From positions 1 through 39,574 of the forward strand of contig NZ_MSMP01000042.1 of assembly GCF_001936575.1 (NCBI RefSeq): a stretch of DNA of 39,574 bases. Direction: 5' to 3'. The number at the start of each line of letters is the position of its first letter. Within the stretch, counting starts at the first letter, position 1. Under the pieces are notes generated by a model. It was not told the DNA's origin. It saw only the letters and a program-made list of their open reading frames with translations, and ran no database searches. This DNA is from Tenacibaculum agarivorans. GTDB taxonomy: Bacteria; Bacteroidota; Bacteroidia; Flavobacteriales; Flavobacteriaceae. The position numbers were made by a program, and so were the translations under genes. Below, one piece after another: positions 7,596 to 15,800 of the stretch.

Positions 7596-8909
7596 TTAAT
7601 CTTCTATTCTTTCTATTTTAGCACCTAATGCTTGTAATCTAGGAACAATACGTTCATATCCTCTATCGATCTGTTCTATATTATGTATGATACTTGTTCC
7701 TTTTGCAGATAAAGCAGCAATTAATAATGAAATTCCAGCACGAATATCTGGTGATGTCATTTTTGTAGCTTTTAATTGTGATTGACGATTATGCCCTATT
7801 ACTGTAGCTCTATGTGGATCACATAAAATTACTTTAGCTCCCATATCTATCAATTTATCGACAAAGAACAATCTACTTTCAAACATTTTTTGATGAATCA
7901 ATACAGTTCCTTTTGCTTGAGTAGCTACTACTAATACAATACTTAATAAATCTGGTGTAAAACCTGGCCAAGGAGCATCAGCTACTGTTAATACAGAACC
8001 ATCTATGTAGTTTTGAATTTCATAACTCTCCTGAGCAGGAATAAAAATATCATCATTTCTTTTTTCTAATTGAATTCCTAATTTTCTGAATACATTGGGA
8101 ATTTGCCCTAGATCTTTCCAACTTACATCTTTAATTGTTAATTCTGATTGTGTCATAGCAGCCATACCAATCCAGCTACCTATCTCAATCATATCTGGTA
8201 AAATTCTGTGTTCGCAACCTCCTAAACTTTCTACACCTTCAATAGTTAATAAGTTTGAACCTACACCTGATATTTTTGCTCCCATACTATTCAACATTTT
8301 ACTTAATTGTTGTAAGTAAGGTTCACATGCAGCATTATAAACGGTAGTTGTACCTTTTGCTAAAACAGCAGCCATTACAATATTCGCTGTACCTGTTACT
8401 GAAGCTTCATCCAAAAGCATATCGGTTCCTGTTAAACCATCTTCAGCTTCTACACCATAAAAATACTCTTCTTTATTATAACGAAACTTTGCGCCTAAGT
8501 TGATAAAACCTTCAAAGTGGGTATCTAAACGTCGTCTTCCTATTTTATCTCCACCAGGCCTTGGAATATACCCTTTGCCGAATCTTGCTAACAAAGGACC
8601 AACGATCATTATAGACCCTCTTAAAGAACTTCCATCTCTTTTAAATTCAGGACTTTCTAGATATTCTAATTTTATATCGTCTGCTTGAAAACTATATGAA
8701 TTGGAGCTTAATTTTTCTATTTTAACTCCTAATTCTCCTAGAATAAAAATAAGCTTATTCACATCAATAATATCAGGGATATTATTGATCACTACTTTTT
8801 CAGGGGTTAATAAAACTGCACATATAACTTGTAAAGCTTCATTTTTAGCTCCTTGAGGAGTAATTGTACCTTTTAGTTGATGTCCTCCTTCTATTTTAAA
8901 AGATGCCAT
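7596..8909 (-). CDS. murA: UDP-N-acetylglucosamine 1-carboxyvinyltransferase MurA
   Basis: Catalyses the first committed step of peptidoglycan synthesis: transfer of enolpyruvate from PEP to UDP-GlcNAc in the cytoplasm. Length (437 aa) and the inside-out alpha/beta repeat pattern fit the family. Lys22 in QGAKNEAL matches the conserved substrate-binding lysine. The active-site loop reads PRPGGDKIGRRR, with Asp121 where E. coli and most other MurA enzymes have Cys115, the residue alkylated by fosfomycin. Asp at this site keeps the enzyme active and makes it fosfomycin-insensitive in mycobacteria and Chlamydia, so intrinsic resistance is predicted. The start codon abuts the stop of the upstream DUF4290 gene, indicating co-transcription and probable translational coupling. 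Confidence 0.97.
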   Translation of the reverse strand: MASFKIEGGHQLKGTITPQGAKNEALQVICAVLLTPEKVVINNIPDIIDVNKLIFILGELGVKIEKLSSNSYSFQADDIKLEYLESPEFKRDGSSLRGSIMIVGPLLARFGKGYIPRPGGDKIGRRRLDTHFEGFINLGAKFRYNKEEYFYGVEAEDGLTGTDMLLDEASVTGTANIVMAAVLAKGTTTVYNAACEPYLQQLSKMLNSMGAKISGVGSNLLTIEGVESLGGCEHRILPDMIEIGSWIGMAAMTQSELTIKDVSWKDLGQIPNVFRKLGIQLEKRNDDIFIPAQESYEIQNYIDGSVLTVADAPWPGFTPDLLSIVLVVATQAKGTVLIHQKMFESRLFFVDKLIDMGAKVILCDPHRATVIGHNRQSQLKATKMTSPDIRAGISLLIAALSAKGTSIIHNIEQIDRGYERIVPRLQALGAKIERIED

Positions 8910-9542
8910 TTATTTTCTTCTGTTTTTAGAATTTTTATTGTTTGTTGGTTTCTTTTTTCCTTGTGAGTTTTTATTTTTCAATAGCACTTTTACATCTGCT
9001 AACTCGTCTTCTTTTTCTCTATAATCTATCTTAGTATCTGATAATTCATACAAATGATCAAAAATCACAATGTCATCTACATTATCTTTATTCCAATTTA
9101 AATAACACTTCTTCATATGATTTGCTATAGTATACACTAACGCTTCTTTCATATCACCATCCTCCCAAGTTAATGCTACGTCTATCATGGTTTGAATATT
9201 CGTACCATAGAATCTGTATTTAGATGCAGATTTAGGATAAGGTAATGACTGAGGTTTTTCTTTCAGTTCTTCTTGTGAAGGTTGCTCATAAGGAGAATCT
9301 ACATCTAATTTAAAATCAGCCATAATGTGCAACTGATCCCATAATTTATGCTTAAAATCTGGAACGTCACGTAAATGAGGTTGTAAATTTCCCATTACAT
9401 CTATTATAGCTTTTGCCATTGTATTTCTTTCCTCCTTTGTAGGTAGATTTATACAGTGATCTACTAATTTTTGTATATGTCTACCATATTCTGGTATAAT
9501 CAATTTAGTTCTTCCTGAGTTATATTCTAAATCAAACGTCAT
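8910..9542 (-). CDS. DUF4290 family protein
   Basis: A 210-aa cytoplasmic protein, mostly helical, with the segments TKLIIPEYGRHIQKLVDHC and PHLRDVPDFKHKLWDQL typical of DUF4290, a family I know only from Bacteroidota and usually next to murA. The C-terminal ~25 residues are very rich in Lys and Asn and probably disordered, or they bind nucleic acid. It abuts murA with no intergenic base, so the two are transcribed together; a role linked to cell-wall synthesis is inferred only from this pairing. Confidence 0.85.
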   Translation of the reverse strand: MTFDLEYNSGRTKLIIPEYGRHIQKLVDHCINLPTKEERNTMAKAIIDVMGNLQPHLRDVPDFKHKLWDQLHIMADFKLDVDSPYEQPSQEELKEKPQSLPYPKSASKYRFYGTNIQTMIDVALTWEDGDMKEALVYTIANHMKKCYLNWNKDNVDDIVIFDHLYELSDTKIDYREKEDELADVKVLLKNKNSQGKKKPTNNKNSKNRRK

Positions 9543-9597
9543 TCTCTTAATTTATTTAACGCAAAGTAAGGATTAATTATGAATTCTGAATTACTAT

Positions 9598-10329
9598 TTA
9601 ACCTTTAAAAACTGTCCTTTTTAGAATTTGCCAAATAATAACAGCGATTATAATGAACAGATATTTAACCCATTTGCTTTTTTTATTAACTTCTTTAGTG
9701 TTTTTAGGATGATTGAAAGAAGATTTCCTGAATTTAAATCCTTTTAATTTTGTATCAAAAAGTAATGAATTTGTGTCAATACTTTCATTGAAATATCTTT
9801 TAGATATTTCAAAAACAAAATTTTCTCCAACCTGATCATCGGTAAAGTATTCGTCAGATACCTCATCGAAATGAAACAATCTTTCTCCATGAATTGTTTT
9901 AGCCTTTGCTAATAACTCTTTTTCCTCTTTTAAAGGTTCTCCATATTCGATAAAAGTACCGCTTTCGGCACTACCTCCTCTTACTCTTAGTTTTACTTTA
10001 TTTTTAGAAATTGAATATCCCCAAAAATTAACTACACTATGTAACGCGATAGCGCAAATTTCAGTATTTTCAGGAAAAGCTTCTGTTAAGGTTTTTTCTC
10101 CCTTTAAAATAATTTCATTTAAAAAAGTAGTAGGAAGATCTTGAGCACAAATCAATAAATTCCCTTGAAAACTTCCAATATATACTTCGCCTTCATTAGG
10201 GTTTATAACCTCTTCAAAAAAGTGACTTCCTATTGATGTTAGCTCATGAAAACCAAGCTTTTTCAATAATTCAATTTCTTCAACTTGTTCGTTGGAGTTC
10301 ACAATCAACATAGATGCTTTCCATCCCAT
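9598..10329 (-). CDS. Conserved protein with C-terminal membrane anchor
   Basis: A 243-aa protein. Its N-terminus (MGWKASMLIVNSNE) resembles the DUF6928 family of unknown function, a weak match from memory. There is no signal peptide. The last ~25 residues include one hydrophobic helix (YLFIIIAVIIWQIL) followed by basic residues, which suggests a tail-anchored protein with the bulk in the cytoplasm. It starts 15 bases after uvrD on the same strand and lies 55 bases ahead of the DUF4290-murA pair, so all four may form one transcription unit. No catalytic motif recognised. Confidence 0.7.
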   Translation of the reverse strand: MGWKASMLIVNSNEQVEEIELLKKLGFHELTSIGSHFFEEVINPNEGEVYIGSFQGNLLICAQDLPTTFLNEIILKGEKTLTEAFPENTEICAIALHSVVNFWGYSISKNKVKLRVRGGSAESGTFIEYGEPLKEEKELLAKAKTIHGERLFHFDEVSDEYFTDDQVGENFVFEISKRYFNESIDTNSLLFDTKLKGFKFRKSSFNHPKNTKEVNKKSKWVKYLFIIIAVIIWQILKRTVFKG

Positions 10330-10344
10330 AGTCTATTTTTATTA

Positions 10345-12672
10345 TTATCCTATAACTTTCAATTTTGCGAATTGTAATAATAGTTTTTTCTTACCTACTG
10401 TGGCGAATTGAATTTCTGCTTTTTTATTAGGGCCTTTTCCTTCTAAACCTACAACCTCTCCCTTACCAAATCTGTTATGCTCAACAATATTACCTACCGC
10501 TACGTCACCATCAAACAGGTTTGTTTTCGTTGATGAAACTTCAGAAACTTTTTTCATTTTTCCTTTTTGAGGAATCAAGCTTCCTGATTTTTTATCTAAA
10601 AATTCTTTTCTTTTCTTTTGAATTGGTTTTTGAAAACGAATCTTTTTAGGAGCATCGTCAAATAAATCTGCATCTATAAATCGATTCGCTCTAGGTTCAG
10701 GTAATTTAGGGGTAATGTATTCTAAAAACTTATCATCGATTTCTTCTAAAAAACGACTGGGTTCTCCATCAGTAAGTTTACCCCAACGATATCTTGTTTG
10801 TGCATAAGTTAGATATGCTTGCTTTTCTGCTCTTGTTAAGGCTACATAAAATAAACGTCGTTCTTCTTCTAGTTCAGATCTGGTATTCATACTCATAGCC
10901 GAAGGAAATAAATTCTCTTCTAAACCAACAATATAAACATATGGAAACTCTAGTCCTTTTGCTAAGTGAATAGTCATTAAAGATACCCGAGGCGTTTCAT
11001 CTTTTTTATCACTATCAAAGTCTGTTGCTAAGGCCACATCTTCTAGAAAAATAGGTAAAGACGCATCTTCTCCAGCTTCGATTTTATCAGTAATAAAATC
11101 TTTAATCCCATTTAATAATTCCTGAACATTTTCAACCTTACTGATTCCTTCTGGAGTGCCATCTTTCTGAAGATCTTTAACTAATTGTGTTTGTTTTACT
11201 ACCTGATCAGCTACTTCATATGCATTTTTAGTTTGAGACTCTATTTGAAAACGCTGAATCATATTCGCAAAATTTTCAAGTTTAGTTTTAGTCCCTGTAT
11301 TGATTTTTAAATCTAAAGAAGCCATATTTAAGATCACTTCGAAAATTGACTTTTTATAATGATTTGCAGCAATCGTTAACTTATCAATTGTAGTTTGACC
11401 AATACCTCTAGCAGGATAATTAATCACACGTTTTAGTGCCTCTTCATCATTTGGATTGATTAACAAACGTAAATACGATAATAAATCTTTAATTTCTTTT
11501 CTTTGGTAGAATGAAATTCCTCCATAGATTTTATACTTTATATCTTTTTTACGTAGTGCATCTTCAATTGCTCTAGATTGCGCATTTGTTCTATATAAAA
11601 TAGCAAACTCATTGTTGGTTAATTGCAAATTCATTTTATTTTCAAAAATGGATTGTGCTACAAACCTACCTTCTTCACCATCAGAAATGGTTCGCATTAC
11701 CTTTATATACCCTCCCGATTCATTGGCTGTCCATACCTCTTTATCTAACCGGGTTTTGTTTTTAGCTATTACAGAATTGGCAGCGTCAACAATATTTCTG
11801 GTTGACCTATAATTCTGCTCTAGCTTAAATGTTTTAACATCAGGATAGTCCTTTTGAAAATTCAAGATATTTTGAATATTCGCACCACGGAAGGCATAAA
11901 TACTTTGCGAATCATCACCTACCACACAAATATTTTGAAAACGATCTGCTAGTGCCCTTACTATTAAATATTGAGAATGGTTAGTATCCTGGTACTCATC
12001 CACTAAAATATATCTGAATCGATCTTGATATTTAGCTAGTACATCAGGAAAACGTGATAAAAGTTCATTAGTACGTAATAGTAAATCATCAAAATCCATA
12101 GCTCCAGATTTAAAGCATCGGTCTACATACTCTTTATAAATATCACCTACTTTAGGTCTACTCGCCATTAGATCTGCTTCTTGCAAATCGGAATTATTAA
12201 AATATGCTCTAACAGTAATTAAGCTATTCTTGAATGACGAAATTCTGCTTAAAATTTGCTTAGGTTTATATCGATCTTTATCAAGATTCATTTCTTTGAT
12301 TATAGCAGTAATCAAACGTACTGAATCTTGCGAATCGTAAATTGTAAAGTTAGAGGGATACCCTAACCTATCTGCTTCAGATCTTAATATCCTTGCAAAA
12401 ACAGAGTGAAAGGTTCCCATCCATAGATTCTTGGCTTCACTGTATCCTACCACTTTTGCAATTCTCTCTTTCATTTCTCGAGCAGCTTTATTGGTAAACG
12501 TTAGTGCCAGAATATTAAATGAATCTACTCCTTGCTCCATTAAATAAGCTATTCTGTAAGTTAACACTCTTGTTTTTCCTGAACCTGCTCCTGCTATAAT
12601 AATCATTGGCCCATCTTTCTGTAAGACAGCGGCTTTTTGTGGTTCGTTAAGTTGTTCTATATAAGTACTCAA
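10345..12672 (-). CDS. uvrD: UvrD/PcrA-type superfamily 1 DNA helicase
   Basis: ATP-dependent 3'-5' helicase used in nucleotide excision repair, replication restart and removal of RecA filaments. All SF1A motifs are readable: Q-motif LNEPQKAAV, Walker A AGAGSGKTR, motif II VDEYQDT, motif III GDDSQSIYAFRGA, motif IV around QNYRSTRNI, motif V TIHLAKGLEF, and motif VI VALTRA. The C-terminal region ends in a Tudor-like domain (VGNIVEHNRFGKGEVVG), which in PcrA/UvrD contacts RNA polymerase. The length of 775 aa is normal. It is first in a minus-strand run with the 243-aa protein, DUF4290 and murA. UvrD and PcrA cannot be told apart by sequence reading alone. Confidence 0.95.
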   Translation of the reverse strand: MSTYIEQLNEPQKAAVLQKDGPMIIIAGAGSGKTRVLTYRIAYLMEQGVDSFNILALTFTNKAAREMKERIAKVVGYSEAKNLWMGTFHSVFARILRSEADRLGYPSNFTIYDSQDSVRLITAIIKEMNLDKDRYKPKQILSRISSFKNSLITVRAYFNNSDLQEADLMASRPKVGDIYKEYVDRCFKSGAMDFDDLLLRTNELLSRFPDVLAKYQDRFRYILVDEYQDTNHSQYLIVRALADRFQNICVVGDDSQSIYAFRGANIQNILNFQKDYPDVKTFKLEQNYRSTRNIVDAANSVIAKNKTRLDKEVWTANESGGYIKVMRTISDGEEGRFVAQSIFENKMNLQLTNNEFAILYRTNAQSRAIEDALRKKDIKYKIYGGISFYQRKEIKDLLSYLRLLINPNDEEALKRVINYPARGIGQTTIDKLTIAANHYKKSIFEVILNMASLDLKINTGTKTKLENFANMIQRFQIESQTKNAYEVADQVVKQTQLVKDLQKDGTPEGISKVENVQELLNGIKDFITDKIEAGEDASLPIFLEDVALATDFDSDKKDETPRVSLMTIHLAKGLEFPYVYIVGLEENLFPSAMSMNTRSELEEERRLFYVALTRAEKQAYLTYAQTRYRWGKLTDGEPSRFLEEIDDKFLEYITPKLPEPRANRFIDADLFDDAPKKIRFQKPIQKKRKEFLDKKSGSLIPQKGKMKKVSEVSSTKTNLFDGDVAVGNIVEHNRFGKGEVVGLEGKGPNKKAEIQFATVGKKKLLLQFAKLKVIG

Positions 12673-12861
12673 TGGAAATATATGATTGAAAGTAATTTAA
12701 AGGCTAAAATACAGGAATAATTCTAGTTTAGAATGTAGATTAGTTCAAATTTTATTCACAAGTATTTAACCTTTTTCCCAATAAATAAATGTGAAAACAA
12801 ATTGTATCTTTACATAAAGATAAACCAAAACCATTACATCCCTTCAAATACATTTTACTTT

Positions 12862-14133
12862 ATGAAATCTTTTTTTCTCACTTTTACCTTTAGCATATCT
12901 TTAATGTCATCTTTTGCTCAAGAGTTATCTAATGATTTTAAAGAGATTGAATCTAAAGTTATTGAGTGGAGAAGATATTTTCATCAAAATCCTGAACTTT
13001 CAAACAGAGAATTTAATACGGCAAAAAAAATTGCTAAGCATTTAAAAAGCTTAGGTATAAAAACTCAAGAAAATGTTGCTAAAACTGGAGTTGTGGGAAT
13101 TTTAGAAGGTAGTAAGCCAGGAAAGGTAGTAGCTTTAAGAGCTGATATTGATGCACTTCCTGTGATAGAACGAAATGATTTACCATTTAAATCTACCGTA
13201 AAATCAACCTACTTAGGTAAAGAAGTTGGTGTAATGCATGCTTGTGGACATGATACACATACTGCCATTCTTATGGGTGTTGCTGAGATTTTATCAAAAC
13301 ATAAAGACCAAATTAAAGGTACTGTTAAATTCATTTTTCAACCTGCTGAAGAAGGAGCTCCAGAAGGTGAAGAAGGTGGTGCAGAATTAATGGTAAAAGA
13401 AGGTGTACTAAAAAACCCAAATGTTGATGCTATTTTTGGATTGCATATTGCTTCTGGTTTTGATGTTGGTACTATAAGTTATAAGTCTGGTGGAATTATG
13501 GCGGCTTCTCAAACCTTTAAAATTAACGTAAAAGGTAAACAATCTCATGGTTCTAGACCTTGGGCTAGTATAGATCCAATCATGATTTCTGCTAAAATTA
13601 TTGATGGTTTACAAACTATTATCAGTAGAGAAGTTGATTTAACCAATGAAGGGGCTGTAATTACAGTTGGAAAAATTGATTCTGGAGTACGTAGTAATAT
13701 TATTCCTGAAAGTGCTGAAATGATTGGCACTATTAGAACTTTGGATTATGGAATGCAAGAACAGATTAATGATAGAATGAAGGAAATGGTTCCTGCCATT
13801 GCAAAATCGTACAGAGCAGAAGCCTCTATAGAAATTGAAAAAGGGTATCCAATAACATTTAATGACATAGATTTAACTAAACAAGTTTTACCAACATTAC
13901 AAAAAGTAGCAGGCACAAAAAATGTACATGAAATTAAAGCCATTACTGGAGCAGAAGATTTTTCTTTCTTTCAAAAAGAGGTGCCTGGTTTTTACTTTTT
14001 TTTAGGAGGTAAAACCGTTGGTAATACTAATCCTTATCCTCATCATACCCCCGATTTTATTATCGATGAGAGTGGTATGTTATTAGGTGTAAAAACAATG
14101 ACACAATTAACATTTGATTTTTTAAACAATTAA
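12862..14133 (+). CDS. Secreted M20 family amidohydrolase
   Basis: Zinc- or manganese-dependent hydrolase of the M20D (hippurate / N-acyl-amino-acid / IAA-amino-acid) group, which splits amide bonds of N-acylated amino acids; the natural substrate is unknown. The start is placed at 12862 because it gives a clean signal peptide (MKSFFLTFTFSISLMSSFAQ); an in-frame start at 12802 would bury it behind 20 polar residues. Metal ligands and catalytic Glu are visible: HACGHDTHTA, the Glu pair in PAEEG, the GLHI histidine and the C-terminal HHTPDF histidines. The central dimerisation domain contains SHGSRPW. At 423 aa it is full length. Export to the periplasm is clear, which is common in marine Bacteroidota. 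A small membrane protein gene follows after 15 bases. Confidence 0.9.
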   Translation: MKSFFLTFTFSISLMSSFAQELSNDFKEIESKVIEWRRYFHQNPELSNREFNTAKKIAKHLKSLGIKTQENVAKTGVVGILEGSKPGKVVALRADIDALPVIERNDLPFKSTVKSTYLGKEVGVMHACGHDTHTAILMGVAEILSKHKDQIKGTVKFIFQPAEEGAPEGEEGGAELMVKEGVLKNPNVDAIFGLHIASGFDVGTISYKSGGIMAASQTFKINVKGKQSHGSRPWASIDPIMISAKIIDGLQTIISREVDLTNEGAVITVGKIDSGVRSNIIPESAEMIGTIRTLDYGMQEQINDRMKEMVPAIAKSYRAEASIEIEKGYPITFNDIDLTKQVLPTLQKVAGTKNVHEIKAITGAEDFSFFQKEVPGFYFFLGGKTVGNTNPYPHHTPDFIIDESGMLLGVKTMTQLTFDFLNN

Positions 14134-14148
14134 TTTTTTAGTGAATAC

Positions 14149-14661
14149 ATGGAAGACAAAATAATGGAAGGACTAGCTTTTGCATTACCTGCTTTAGTTA
14201 CAGGAGGTGTAGCATATTTTATGTTTAGTTCTTTTTTACAAAGAGATGAAAACGAAAAAAAATTCGAAGCGTTGATTCAAAAGAAAAGAGAAAGCTTGCC
14301 TATGAAATTACAAGCTTATGAGCGTTTACTATTGTTTTGTGAGCGTATGAATCCTGCAAAATTGTTAACCAGAATTAATCCTATTGGAACAGATTCAGAT
14401 AGTTATGCACACCTTTTAATTGGTAATATAGAACAAGAATATGAGCATAATATGGTACAACAGCTATATGTTCATGAAAATGCATGGAAAGCTGTAGTTG
14501 GTTCTAAATTAGCTATAATTAATAAAATTAGAACTACTGCTGAAAGTAGCGATAATGCTAGAGAACTTAGAGAAAATTTGTTAATTGACTATTCACAAAT
14601 TGAAAGTCCAACTGAAACTGCAGTGGCAATAATAAAACAAGAAGTTAAAAAATTGATATAA
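14149..14661 (+). CDS. Conserved small membrane-anchored protein (DUF7935-like)
   Basis: A 170-aa protein with one N-terminal transmembrane helix (about residues 8-26) and a cytoplasmic helical body containing LQAYERLLLFCERMNP and LLIGNIEQEYEHNMVQQLYV. I recognise the layout as a conserved flavobacterial family, DUF7935 from memory, without known function. It lies 15 bases after the amidohydrolase gene on the same strand, so they are probably co-transcribed, and is followed immediately by a terminator. Confidence 0.75.
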   Translation: MEDKIMEGLAFALPALVTGGVAYFMFSSFLQRDENEKKFEALIQKKRESLPMKLQAYERLLLFCERMNPAKLLTRINPIGTDSDSYAHLLIGNIEQEYEHNMVQQLYVHENAWKAVVGSKLAIINKIRTTAESSDNARELRENLLIDYSQIESPTETAVAIIKQEVKKLI

Positions 14662-14691
14662 AAAAAGGTTACCGAATTGGTAACCTTTTTT
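14661..14691. terminator. Bidirectional terminator
   Basis: Perfect 13-bp stem AAAAAAGGTTACC / GGTAACCTTTTTT with a 5-nt loop between convergent genes (amidohydrolase unit on plus, BtuG-like unit on minus). Confidence 0.9.
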
Positions 14692-14730
14692 GATAGATAA
14701 GGAACAACTAAACTAAGCTGAAAGTTTCAG

Positions 14731-15798
14731 CTAGTTAAAATATATTTTAGAAGCTCCTAACGGCGCATCTAAAGTAGTTTCTTTAGTTATTGTACTTAAG
14801 TTAAATACATTCATTTTGCTTATATCAGTAAAACTAGCATCTAATGCATATAACTTTCCATTGTTTAATTCTATACCATATAAGAATCCATCTACGGCAG
14901 TTAGTACTTTTGCTTGTGGTAATGTATTCCCTGTTACTGACATCATGTACACATCATTTCCTATACTATAACAAATAGTATTACCTTCTATTACCATTAA
15001 TTCTGGGTGAACACCATCAGGAAAAACTACTTCAGAACTTACTTCCAAAGTTGTTGTGTTTATAGTAGCTATACTTCCTACTGTTTCATTACCTGTCCAA
15101 GATTCATTTCCTCCAGAAAGTACAATTAAATTTCCATTAGCAGTAAAATCCATTTCATCTGGCTTAAATTTTACATCAATAACTTTTTCTACATTGTTAT
15201 TATCAGCATCAATTACAGATATCTTATTATTTGTACCATACGCTCCTTTATGAGAAACAAATATTTTATCTCCATTATTAGTTATTCTCTCAGGACCAAC
15301 CGCCACATCTATTTTAGTTATTAATTTAAATGTATTTAAATCTACAACTGCAATAAAATCATCATCTATATTATCTCCAAAAGAACCTTTTCCCCAGTTA
15401 GTAATATATCCTTTACTACCAATTACAGTCATATACCTAGGGTTTTCTAATCCTTCATTTATTTCATCTAGCTTTTCAAAAGTAAATCTATCTACAACTG
15501 TAATTGTATTTTGATTGTCTACTATTATATAAGCTTTATCGTCATCAAATGCTAGAGATTGTAAAAAAGTACCTAAATCAGTTCCATTTACTTTATTATA
15601 AATCTTACTCTCAGTATTTGATAAATCATTAGAAATGAAAGAAACTGAACCTGTTCCTGCTCCTGATCCTTCTCCACTTACTAAAATTCCATTTTCATAA
15701 TCTCCTCTCGGTAATTGTTTTTCATTATCATCACTACAAGAGATGAAAAATAAAAGTCCTGAAAATAATAATACTTTTAAAAAATTAATTTTCTTCAT
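14731..15798 (-). CDS. BtuG-like surface lipoprotein (YncE/DUF5074 beta-propeller)
   Basis: A 355-aa lipoprotein. The signal peptide ends in FFISC (Cys21) and is followed by SDDNE, an acidic stretch of the kind that sends Bacteroidota lipoproteins to the outer surface. The mature part has repeated beta-propeller blades of the YncE/DUF5074 type, with phrases such as AFDDDKAYIIVDNQNTITVVD and NGDKIFVSHKG. It lies 2 bases downstream of a BtuB-like receptor under a cobalamin riboswitch. In Bacteroides, BtuG is exactly such a propeller lipoprotein, forming a lid over BtuB and capturing B12 with extreme affinity. The BtuG assignment is inferred from context, domain type and length; direct B12-binding residues cannot be judged by eye. 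Confidence 0.82.
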   Translation of the reverse strand: MKKINFLKVLLFSGLLFFISCSDDNEKQLPRGDYENGILVSGEGSGAGTGSVSFISNDLSNTESKIYNKVNGTDLGTFLQSLAFDDDKAYIIVDNQNTITVVDRFTFEKLDEINEGLENPRYMTVIGSKGYITNWGKGSFGDNIDDDFIAVVDLNTFKLITKIDVAVGPERITNNGDKIFVSHKGAYGTNNKISVIDADNNNVEKVIDVKFKPDEMDFTANGNLIVLSGGNESWTGNETVGSIATINTTTLEVSSEVVFPDGVHPELMVIEGNTICYSIGNDVYMMSVTGNTLPQAKVLTAVDGFLYGIELNNGKLYALDASFTDISKMNVFNLSTITKETTLDAPLGASKIYFN

Positions 15799-15800
15799 TT

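Noticed and set aside
12802..12861. Upstream start for the M20 amidohydrolase
   Set aside because: It would place 20 polar residues before an obvious signal peptide; the ATG at 12862 is better.
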